Assembly: GCF_003316765.1 (NCBI RefSeq)
Contig: NZ_NIJF01000095.1
Span: 124,001 to 188,000 of the forward strand
Direction of reading: 5' to 3'
Length of the DNA stretch: 64,000 nt
Source: Bacillus sp. P14.5
GTDB lineage: Bacteria > Bacillota > Bacilli > Bacillales > Bacillaceae_B
Shown: positions 57,289-64,000 of the stretch, piece by piece
How the letters are laid out: each line of letters starts with the position of its first letter
Numbering within the stretch: position 1 is the first letter of the stretch
Program-made: the position numbers and the translations under genes
The notes under the pieces: generated by a model
What the model was told of the DNA's origin: nothing
The model's input: only the letters and a program-made list of their open reading frames with translations
Database searches by the model: none

Positions 57289-59637
57289 TTGGCGAAAAGA
57301 AAAAGAAGAAGCAGAAAGAAATCGTCCAACATTAAACAGACTATTAAATATGAACTGATTGGCATGCTGATGATAGCCCTCAGTTTAATTGCCATTATAC
57401 AATTAGGTGCTGTTGGTAAAGCACTTGTCCATTTTTTTAGATTTTTTATGGGCGAGTGGTATATGGCTGCTTTCATCGCTCTATTGGTCATGGCGGGATA
57501 TTTGATGGTGAAGAGGGAGATGCCAGCCTTTTTTACTAGAAGACTTGCCGGCATATACATAATTTTATTAAGCACCTTGCTTTTAAGTCATGTTAAGCTC
57601 TTTGAACTGCTTTCAAATGATGGTGCCTTTCAGAATCCGAGTGTGATTGCAAATACGTGGGAGCTGTACTGGATGGAAGTGCGCGGTGAAGCGAGCACCT
57701 CTGATATAGGGGGCGGGATGATTGGAGCAGTCTTATATGCTGTGTCTTTCTTCCTTTTTGAATCTGCTGGTACAAAAATCCTGTGCATGGCTTTGATTGC
57801 AATCGGGATTGTTTTGATCACCGGAAAGTCATTCGGATCCGCCCTGGGCAAAATGGGAGATACGACAACTGAATTTTTTGGAAACCAATGGCAGGCTTTC
57901 AGGGAAGATATAAGAGATTGGAAAGTAGAAAGAATTGAGAAAAAGGAAGAGAAGCAGCAGAGGAAGACGGAGAAGGTGAAGTCGAAATCAGAGGCTGAAC
58001 CTGCAGAAGAGGTTTCAGATGAATTGAAGGTAGAGCCAATTATATCAAGTTTCAACGAAAGGGCCTATCCAGCCGAAACGAATTCTGCTTTAACTGATGA
58101 GGATGAGCAGGCAGTTCCAACCCAGCAGCCGGCCAATCAGGATGACTCTTCCTCTTCAGCTGTTGATGACGCCCCGCCGATTACATTTACAGAAGTGGAA
58201 AATAAAGATTATAAACTGCCGCCAATCTCCCTTTTAACTAGACCGATCCAGACGGACCAAAGCAATGAATACCAGATGATCCATGCCAATGCAGCGAAGC
58301 TTGAAAGAACGTTCCAAAGCTTTGGTGTGAAAGCAAAGGTAACACAGGTTCATCTTGGACCAGCTGTCACAAAGTATGAGGTGCACCCTGACACAGGGGT
58401 CAAGGTGAGTAAAATCGTCAATCTAAGTGACGACCTTGCTCTGGCTTTGGCAGCGAAGGATATCAGAATTGAAGCACCAATCCCGGGAAAATCCGCAATC
58501 GGAATTGAAGTGCCTAATTCTGAAGTCGCAATGGTGTCCTTGAGAGAAGTGCTGGAGTCCAAATCCAATGATAAGCCTAATTCGAAATTGTTGATAGGGC
58601 TTGGCAGAGACATAACAGGTGAAGCTGTATTGGCCGAGCTCAACAAAATGCCCCATCTTCTTGTTGCCGGTGCAACGGGAAGCGGAAAAAGTGTATGTAT
58701 CAATGGCATCATCACGAGCATCCTGATGCGGGCGAAACCCCATGAAGTTAAATTGATGATGATCGATCCCAAAATGGTCGAGCTCAATGTATATAACGGT
58801 GTTCCTCATTTGCTTGCACCGGTTGTAACTGATGCCAAGAAAGCTTCACAGGCATTAAAGAAAGTTGTCAGTGAAATGGAGAGAAGGTATGAACTATTCT
58901 CCCATACTGGTACAAGAAATATTGAAGGGTACAACGAGCATATCAAGAGACATAACAAAGAAAATGAAGAAAAACAGCCTGAACTCCCTTACATTGTGGT
59001 CATTGTCGATGAGCTGGCCGACTTAATGATGGTTGCTTCGAGTGATGTGGAGGATGCAATCACGAGGCTTGCACAAATGGCCCGTGCCGCAGGGATCCAT
59101 CTGATTATTGCCACACAACGCCCTTCTGTCGATGTCATTACGGGAGTCATTAAAGCGAATATCCCATCGAGGATTGCATTTGCTGTTTCTTCCCAGACGG
59201 ATTCACGTACCATCCTGGATACCGGAGGGGCAGAGAAACTGCTTGGCCGCGGTGACATGCTGTTCACGCCAGTTGGCGCATCTAAACCAACAAGGGTGCA
59301 GGGTGCATTTTTATCAGATGAAGAAGTTGAAGAGATTGTCGATTATGTAATCGGCCAGCAGAGAGCTCAATATCAAGAGGAAATGATCCCTGATGAAGTG
59401 CCGGAGGGAAGCAGCTCCGCTTCAATAGAGGATGATCTATATGACGAAGCGGTTCAGTTGATAGCAGAAATGCAGACAGCCTCTGTTTCCATGCTTCAGA
59501 GGAGATTTAGGATTGGCTATACCCGTGCAGCCAGATTAATAGATGGAATGGAAGAGCGAGGGGTGGTCGGTCCCTATGAGGGAAGCAAACCTAGGACGGT
59601 ACTCATCGGCAAGCCTTCAGAGGAACATACGTCATAA
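57289..59637 (+). CDS. spoIIIE: DNA translocase SpoIIIE (FtsK family)
   Basis: SpoIIIE pumps the chromosome into the forespore and clears DNA from division septa. The N-terminus has four transmembrane helices (about residues 20-180), then an acidic/charged linker (about 200-310), then the RecA-like motor with Walker [15 protein letters not shown], Walker [13 protein letters not shown] and FtsK core motifs ([20 protein letters not shown]). The C-terminal winged-helix gamma domain ([19 protein letters not shown]) reads DNA polarity sequences. The start is TTG at 57289 with AGGTGA; length is 782 residues. Confidence 0.96.
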   Translation: MAKRKRRSRKKSSNIKQTIKYELIGMLMIALSLIAIIQLGAVGKALVHFFRFFMGEWYMAAFIALLVMAGYLMVKREMPAFFTRRLAGIYIILLSTLLLSHVKLFELLSNDGAFQNPSVIANTWELYWMEVRGEASTSDIGGGMIGAVLYAVSFFLFESAGTKILCMALIAIGIVLITGKSFGSALGKMGDTTTEFFGNQWQAFREDIRDWKVERIEKKEEKQQRKTEKVKSKSEAEPAEEVSDELKVEPIISSFNERAYPAETNSALTDEDEQAVPTQQPANQDDSSSSAVDDAPPITFTEVENKDYKLPPISLLTRPIQTDQSNEYQMIHANAAKLERTFQSFGVKAKVTQVHLGPAVTKYEVHPDTGVKVSKIVNLSDDLALALAAKDIRIEAPIPGKSAIGIEVPNSEVAMVSLREVLESKSNDKPNSKLLIGLGRDITGEAVLAELNKMPHLLVAGATGSGKSVCINGIITSILMRAKPHEVKLMMIDPKMVELNVYNGVPHLLAPVVTDAKKASQALKKVVSEMERRYELFSHTGTRNIEGYNEHIKRHNKENEEKQPELPYIVVIVDELADLMMVASSDVEDAITRLAQMARAAGIHLIIATQRPSVDVITGVIKANIPSRIAFAVSSQTDSRTILDTGGAEKLLGRGDMLFTPVGASKPTRVQGAFLSDEEVEEIVDYVIGQQRAQYQEEMIPDEVPEGSSSASIEDDLYDEAVQLIAEMQTASVSMLQRRFRIGYTRAARLIDGMEERGVVGPYEGSKPRTVLIGKPSEEHTS

Positions 59638-59647
59638 TATAGCTCTG

Positions 59648-59677
59648 ACTGCCTGGGTCATCCCGGGCAGTTTTTTT
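59648..59677 (+). terminator. Intrinsic terminator after spoIIIE
   Basis: ACTGCCTGGG (59648-59657) pairs with CCCGGGCAGT (59662-59671), one G-T pair, loop TCAT, followed by T. It ends spoIIIE transcription. Confidence 0.93.
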
Positions 59678-59947
59678 GTATGTAATATTTAATAAAGGCT
59701 CTTTTCGTTAACTTTGTTGCTATTAAATATAATTCTCGTAAGCTAAGGCGATAATTCACCGGAATCACCCTGTTAAGCAAGAAAGAAAAGAGCTTCTCCC
59801 TCCGTTAAGAGAGAAAATCTTTGTCTCCGAGGAAAAATAAGTCTCTTGGGATTTTTCCAAAGTAACAATATAATAAGTCACTATGTAGTTAAACCCAGGA
59901 GAATCACCTTAATTAAATAGGGTAACTCATTCAAATTCTTGAATTAA

Positions 59948-60049
59948 TGAAAGCGATTTATTAGTTGTAAAGAAATAATTACTACTTTAAAAGGTCAGAC
60001 CTCTAGCCTTCTCTAGTATAAATGTGTTATACTTTTAAAAGCGTTTACA
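59948..60049 (+). promoter_or_regulatory. Candidate operator cluster upstream of the GntR regulator
   Basis: Three motifs lie in about 100 bases: the palindrome AGGTCAGACCT (59992-60002); the perfect inverted repeat AGTATAA-ATGTG-TTATACT (60015-60033), which resembles sites of HutC-type GntR regulators; and TAAAAGCGTTTACA (60036-60049), one base from the CcpA cre consensus. A weaker cre-like TGAAAGCGATTTAT is at 59948. The rest of the 560-base spacer 59679-60238 is A+T rich with no gene. Confidence 0.5.
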
Positions 60050-60271
60050 TTAAGCTTTCTTCTTAAGAGAAGTATACAGAAAAGGAATTATCAGCCAAAA
60101 GACAGCCCTTTCACCGGAAGTGAAAATTTTGAATTTTTTGATTTTCTGGTTTTTTCGACAAAAATCTAATAATCTATTTATTTATTTTTTAAAAATGATA
60201 TAGTATTTTGGATTAGTAGGAAAGATATACATCAAAGTATGTGCTTGGGAAGAAATGGTGGTGGTTCTTGG

Positions 60272-60997
60272 ATGACAATAAAAGCAGATAATAGGCATTT
60301 GTACTTACAGGTGATCGATCGTCTAAAAAAAGACATCGAAGATGGTCAGTATAAAGAGAAAGAAAAGCTGCCTTCTGAATTCGATCTTGCGAAACAGCTT
60401 GGGGTCAGCAGGGCGACTCTGAGAGAAGCTTTACGCATTCTTGAAGAAGAAAATGTCATTATCCGCAGGCACGGGGTTGGAACTTTTGTAAACGCTAAGC
60501 CGCTCTTCACTTCGGGGATAGAGCAGTTGAATAGTGTCACGAACATGATAAAGCATGCAGGTATGGAACCTGGGACCATTTTCTTAAGCTCAAGCTTCCA
60601 AGGCGCGACAGATGAAGATATCCGTCGATTTTCACTGGAAGAAGAAGAGGAACTCGTCATGGTCGAACGTGTACGGACAGCAAACGGGGAACCGGTTGTA
60701 TACTGTGTGGACAAAATGCCATCCAGTGTGTATCCGCGCAAGTTCACAACTGATGTCAACTCTCTCTTTCAAGTTCTTGAACAGGAAGAGAACAAAAGGA
60801 TCACGTATGCTGTTACGCAAATCGAACCGGTGGGATATCATGAAAGAATTTCCCCTATACTCAATTGCGAACCGGAATCTGCTTTGCTTGTTCTTAAGCA
60901 AATGCATTTTGATGAGAATGATCATCCGATTCTTTATTCAGTCAATTATTTCCGTTCGGACAAGTTCAGTTTCCAAGTGTTAAGAAAGCGGGTATGA
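60272..60997 (+). CDS. ymfC: GntR-family transcriptional regulator YmfC (HutC subfamily)
   Basis: A 241-residue regulator with an N-terminal winged helix ([20 protein letters not shown] near residue 30 and [13 protein letters not shown]) and a C-terminal UTRA ligand domain ([20 protein letters not shown], then [20 protein letters not shown]). In-frame codons reach an ATG at 60239, but the conserved start and GGTGGTGG site favour ATG 60272. It lies directly before the nucleoside ABC transporter genes and is probably their regulator. The ligand is unknown. Confidence 0.9.
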   Translation: MTIKADNRHLYLQVIDRLKKDIEDGQYKEKEKLPSEFDLAKQLGVSRATLREALRILEEENVIIRRHGVGTFVNAKPLFTSGIEQLNSVTNMIKHAGMEPGTIFLSSSFQGATDEDIRRFSLEEEEELVMVERVRTANGEPVVYCVDKMPSSVYPRKFTTDVNSLFQVLEQEENKRITYAVTQIEPVGYHERISPILNCEPESALLVLKQMHFDENDHPILYSVNYFRSDKFSFQVLRKRV

Positions 60998-61076
60998 GCA
61001 ATTCTGTAAATCCAGTATTCTTCTTACTACATCAGCAATATCAACAACATCAATATAATTACAGGGGGTAACCAAG

Positions 61077-62159
61077 GTGAAAAAACGTAAATTTGGTATA
61101 GCGCTTTCCATGGTTCTTGCAGCAGGTACATTTCTTGGGGCATGCGGAAATAATGGTAATGACGGTGAAGACGTAGCACCAGCAAATAATGGTGAAGGAG
61201 ATGTTTTCACGACAGCAATGGTTACTGACGTGGGCGGCGTGGATGATAAATCTTTCAACCAATCTGCTTGGGAAGGCCTTGAGGCATTTGGCCAGGATAA
61301 TGGACTGGAAGAAGGTACAGATGGTTATGATTACATTTCATCAAAATCTGATGCTGACTATAAAACAAACTTAAATACAGCCGTGCGAAACAACTTTGAC
61401 CTTATCTACGGTATCGGCTATAAATTAAAGCCTGCTATCGAAGAAGTGGCTAAACAACGTGAAGAGAGCAATTTTGTTATTGTTGATGAAGTTATCGAAG
61501 GAGTCGATAATGTTGCCAGCGTAACTTTCAAGGAACATGAAGGATCTTTCCTTGTTGGAGTGGTAGCAGGTCTTACTACTAAATCAAACAAAGTAGGTTT
61601 CATCGGCGGAACTGATTCTGACTTGATCAACAAGTTTGCTGCCGGATTCCAAGCGGGTGTTAAAGCAGTAAACCCTGAAGCAGAAGTTGACATTCAATTT
61701 GCTGGTGCTTTTGATAAAGCGGATAAAGGTCAATCTATGGCAGCTTCAATGTATCAATCTGGAAGTGACATCATTTACCATGCTGCAGGCGGAACTGGTA
61801 ATGGAGTATTTACAGAAGCGAAAAACCGTAAACAACAAGATCCTGATTCAGAGCTATGGGTAATCGGAGTAGACCGTGACCAGGCTGCTGAAGGTTCGGT
61901 TACTGTTGATGGTGAAGAAATGAACATTACTTTGACTTCAATGGTCAAGCGTGTAGATACTGCGGTTATTGATATTGCTGAAAGAGCTATGGACGGAGAA
62001 TTCCCTGGCGGTGAAACTGTCGAGTACGGCTTGGAAGACGATGGTGTAGGAATTGCTCCGACACAAGATAACTTGTCTGAAGAAGTGTTAACTGCAGTCG
62101 ATGAGTGGAAAGAAAAAATCGTAAATGGTGAAGTTGAAGTTCCAACTAAACCAGAATAA
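61077..62159 (+). CDS. nupN: BMP-family nucleoside-binding lipoprotein (NupN-like)
   Basis: The substrate-binding lipoprotein of a nucleoside ABC importer (PnrA/BMP family; NupN in B. subtilis binds guanosine). The signal peptide ends in lipobox LGAC with C23 as the lipidated residue. The mature part has a Gly/Asn-rich spacer and the BMP fold, including [48 protein letters not shown] and [12 protein letters not shown]. The GTG start follows AGGGGG. Two hairpins downstream suggest it is made in excess over the ATPase, as is usual. Confidence 0.9.
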   Translation: MKKRKFGIALSMVLAAGTFLGACGNNGNDGEDVAPANNGEGDVFTTAMVTDVGGVDDKSFNQSAWEGLEAFGQDNGLEEGTDGYDYISSKSDADYKTNLNTAVRNNFDLIYGIGYKLKPAIEEVAKQREESNFVIVDEVIEGVDNVASVTFKEHEGSFLVGVVAGLTTKSNKVGFIGGTDSDLINKFAAGFQAGVKAVNPEAEVDIQFAGAFDKADKGQSMAASMYQSGSDIIYHAAGGTGNGVFTEAKNRKQQDPDSELWVIGVDRDQAAEGSVTVDGEEMNITLTSMVKRVDTAVIDIAERAMDGEFPGGETVEYGLEDDGVGIAPTQDNLSEEVLTAVDEWKEKIVNGEVEVPTKPE

Positions 62160-62169
62160 TTGATTGCCA

Positions 62170-62208
62170 TATTGGCGGGGAAAGAGCAAAGGCTCATTTC
62201 CCGCCAAT
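62170..62208 (+). terminator. Hairpin after nupN (first)
   Basis: ATTGGCGGGGAAA and TTTCCCGCCAAT pair as arms, with GAGC/GCTC inside. There is no T tract, so this is better seen as a 3' stabilising hairpin than a terminator. Confidence 0.6.
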
Positions 62209-62222
62209 TAATGAAAAAGTTT

Positions 62223-62265
62223 AAATAAAAAGTAGAATTTTTGATTCTGCTTTTTATTTAGGGGT
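62223..62265 (+). terminator. Hairpin after nupN (second)
   Basis: AATAAAAAGTAGAAT pairs with ATTCTGCTTTTTATT, one mismatch, and T-rich sequence GGGGTTTTTC follows. Probably a leaky terminator between nupN and the ATPase gene. Confidence 0.65.
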
Positions 62266-62359
62266 TTTTCAGGGGACTTAATTCCTAAATTCAAACTGTT
62301 TAAAAGTCTGACTTCATACTTTAATGAAAGACTCTATTTATAGCAAGGAGTGAATCTGG

Positions 62360-63895
62360 GTGGAATATGTTATTGAAATGTTGAATATTCGCAAAGAATT
62401 TCCTGGTATCGTGGCTAACGATGATATAACCCTTCAATTAAAGCCGGGCGAAATCCATGCGCTCCTGGGGGAAAATGGTGCCGGAAAATCTACACTAATG
62501 AACGTTCTTTTTGGTCTCTATCAACCTGAAAAGGGTGAAATCAGAGTCAATGGAAAAAGTGTCAAAATTACCAATCCCAATATTGCCAATAATCTGGGGA
62601 TCGGTATGGTCCATCAGCATTTTATGCTTGTGGATACCTTTACGGTTACAGAAAATATAATCCTGGGCAAGGAACCTAAATCAGGCGGTAAAATCGATAT
62701 TAAAAAGGCAGAACAGGAAGTGCGGGAGATTTCAGATCGTTACGGACTTGCGGTAGATCCTCAAGCTAAGATATCTGATATTTCCGTTGGGATGCAGCAG
62801 CGCGTCGAGATACTGAAGACATTATACCGCGGAGCAGAAATCCTGATATTTGATGAACCGACAGCCGTATTGACGCCACAGGAAATCAAAGAGCTTATAG
62901 TAATAATGAAAACACTAATAAAAGAAGGTAAATCCATCATCCTCATAACTCACAAACTGAAAGAAATCATGGAAGTTTGTGATCGGTGCACCGTCATCAG
63001 AAAAGGTCAGGGAATCGGCACAGTGACTGTGGAAGAAACAGATGTAAATGAACTTGCAAGCCTGATGGTTGGCAGGGAAGTTACCTTTAAAACCGAGAAA
63101 AGCCCTGCCGCTCCGAATGAGCCTGTTTTAGAAATAGAAAACCTCAGAGTAAAAGATTCTCGGGGAGTTGAGGCAGTAAGAGGGCTGAACCTTACTGTGA
63201 GAGCAGGGGAAATTGTAGGGATTGCCGGTGTGGACGGAAATGGCCAGACAGAGCTTATTGAAGCAATTGCAGGACTGCATAAAACGGCAAGCGGCTCTAT
63301 AAAACTGAACGGAAAAGAAATACAAAATCATAAGCCCCGTAAAATTACGGAGTCGGGTCTTGCCCATATTCCACAGGACCGCCATAAACATGGTCTTGTT
63401 CTTGATTTTCCAATTGGTGAAAACATGGTGCTGCAAACCTATTACCAAAAACCTTACTCCAAATCAGGGGTAATGAATTTTAAGCAGGTTTACAAAAAAG
63501 CTGCTTCATTAATTGGTGAATATGACGTCCGCACACCTAGTGAATATACACTTGCAAGATCTTTATCTGGCGGAAATCAGCAAAAGGCAATTATCGGGCG
63601 TGAAATCGACAGAGATCCTGATCTTTTAATTGCTGCACAGCCTACGCGCGGGCTGGATGTTGGGGCAATCGAATTCATTCACAGCCGCTTAATCGAACAG
63701 CGCGACAACAATAAAGCAGTTCTATTGCTTTCATTTGAACTTGATGAAATTATAAACGTCAGTGACCGGATTGCTGTAATTTATGAAGGTGAGATCGTGG
63801 CGATCGTCGACCCTAAAGAAACAACAGAACAAGAGTTGGGGCTGTTGATGGCTGGTTCCAAACGCAAGAAAGAAGGTGACTCTGTCAATGTCTAG
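62360..63895 (+). CDS. nupO: Nucleoside ABC transporter ATPase (NupO-like)
   Basis: A 511-residue double-ATPase subunit of sugar/nucleoside importers. The first domain has a full Walker A (GENGAGKST, residues 37-45), a signature ISVGMQQRVEIL and Walker B LIFDEPTAVLTP. The second domain has a degenerate P-loop (GVDGNGQTELIE) and signature LSGGNQQKAIIGRE with LLIAAQPTRGLDVGA, as in the family. The GTG start at 62360 follows AAGGAG by nine bases. Very similar in pattern to B. subtilis NupO. It overlaps the permease gene by eight bases. Confidence 0.93.
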   Translation: MEYVIEMLNIRKEFPGIVANDDITLQLKPGEIHALLGENGAGKSTLMNVLFGLYQPEKGEIRVNGKSVKITNPNIANNLGIGMVHQHFMLVDTFTVTENIILGKEPKSGGKIDIKKAEQEVREISDRYGLAVDPQAKISDISVGMQQRVEILKTLYRGAEILIFDEPTAVLTPQEIKELIVIMKTLIKEGKSIILITHKLKEIMEVCDRCTVIRKGQGIGTVTVEETDVNELASLMVGREVTFKTEKSPAAPNEPVLEIENLRVKDSRGVEAVRGLNLTVRAGEIVGIAGVDGNGQTELIEAIAGLHKTASGSIKLNGKEIQNHKPRKITESGLAHIPQDRHKHGLVLDFPIGENMVLQTYYQKPYSKSGVMNFKQVYKKAASLIGEYDVRTPSEYTLARSLSGGNQQKAIIGREIDRDPDLLIAAQPTRGLDVGAIEFIHSRLIEQRDNNKAVLLLSFELDEIINVSDRIAVIYEGEIVAIVDPKETTEQELGLLMAGSKRKKEGDSVNV

Positions 63896-64000
63896 GAAGT
63901 ATCAAAATATATTAATCCCGGTTATTTCTGTCATTCTGGGTCTGCTGGCTGGTGCAATTATCATGCTTATCACCGGATATAATCCTATAGAAGGCTATGC
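63888..64000 (+). CDS. nupP: Nucleoside ABC transporter permease (NupP-like), 3' part outside window
   Basis: The first 37 codons of a permease: ATG 63888 behind AAGAAGGTG, then SRKYQNILIPVISVILGLLA, a first transmembrane helix, and GYNPIEGY, which fits the start of NupP/BmpC-type permeases. The frame is open to the window edge. Its start lies in the end of nupO, so the two are translationally coupled. Confidence 0.85.
   Translation, partial: MSRKYQNILIPVISVILGLLAGAIIMLITGYNPIEGY

Overview
The window is a stretch of chromosome from an endospore-forming member of the Bacillaceae (Bacillus sensu lato). Every supported gene lies on the + strand. The gene order matches, gene for gene, the Bacillus subtilis segment from the flagellar/chemotaxis operon through rpsB, polC, infB, pnpA and spoVF to spoIIIE and ymfC. 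Sporulation genes (dpaA, dpaB, spoIIIE), Bacillus-type chemotaxis genes (fliY, cheC, cheD) and PolC-type replication polymerase support the placement. The genus cannot be fixed from sequence reading alone.

Layout. (1) 1-15796: the distal half of the fla/che operon: fliY (5' end outside the window), cheY, fliZ, fliP, fliQ, fliR, flhB, flhA, flhF, flhG, cheB, cheA, cheW, cheC, cheD, a small unnamed membrane-protein gene, sigD and a swrB-like gene. These build the switch, the type III export gate and the chemotaxis circuit, and encode the sigma factor for late flagellar genes. (2) 15800-19215: rpsB, tsf, pyrH, frr. (3) 19969-26320: uppS, cdsA, dxr, rseP and proS, for envelope lipid and isoprenoid synthesis, intramembrane proteolysis and prolyl-tRNA synthesis. 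(4) 26999-36867: polC, then rimP-nusA-rnpM-ylxQ-infB-ylxP-rbfA. (5) 36950-38763: an IS200/IS605-type tnpB element with an internal stop codon, followed by a 53-bp tandem array. (6) 38764-46549: truB, ribC, rpsO, pnpA, ylxY, mlpA, ymxH. (7) 46671-47634: a second, larger 53-bp tandem array. (8) 47834-53101: dpaA-dpaB (dipicolinate) and asd-dapG-dapA (diaminopimelate/lysine, supplying the dipicolinate precursor). (9) 53102-54186: a gene-free kilobase packed with palindromic repeats. (10) 54187-64000: rnjB, tepA, ylzJ, spoIIIE, a GntR regulator, and a nucleoside-type BMP/ABC transporter that runs off the right edge.

Two things stand out. First, at least four, and probably five, genes carry single-base -1 frameshifts, and where the site can be fixed it lies in an A or T run one base short of what the conserved reading frame needs: fliP, the cheD-sigD gene, polC twice, ylxQ, and probably swrB. 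Because polC is essential and hit twice, systematic homopolymer under-calling is the simplest explanation. Second, the intergenic DNA is rich in repeats: two 53-bp-period arrays 8 kb apart that share a core and a potential hairpin, an AGCGGAAGCG-type palindromic family, a series of AAGCGGAA hairpins, and a 266-bp element bounded by perfect 17-bp inverted repeats. No clearly new enzymatic system was found. The 53-bp family is the most unusual structure.
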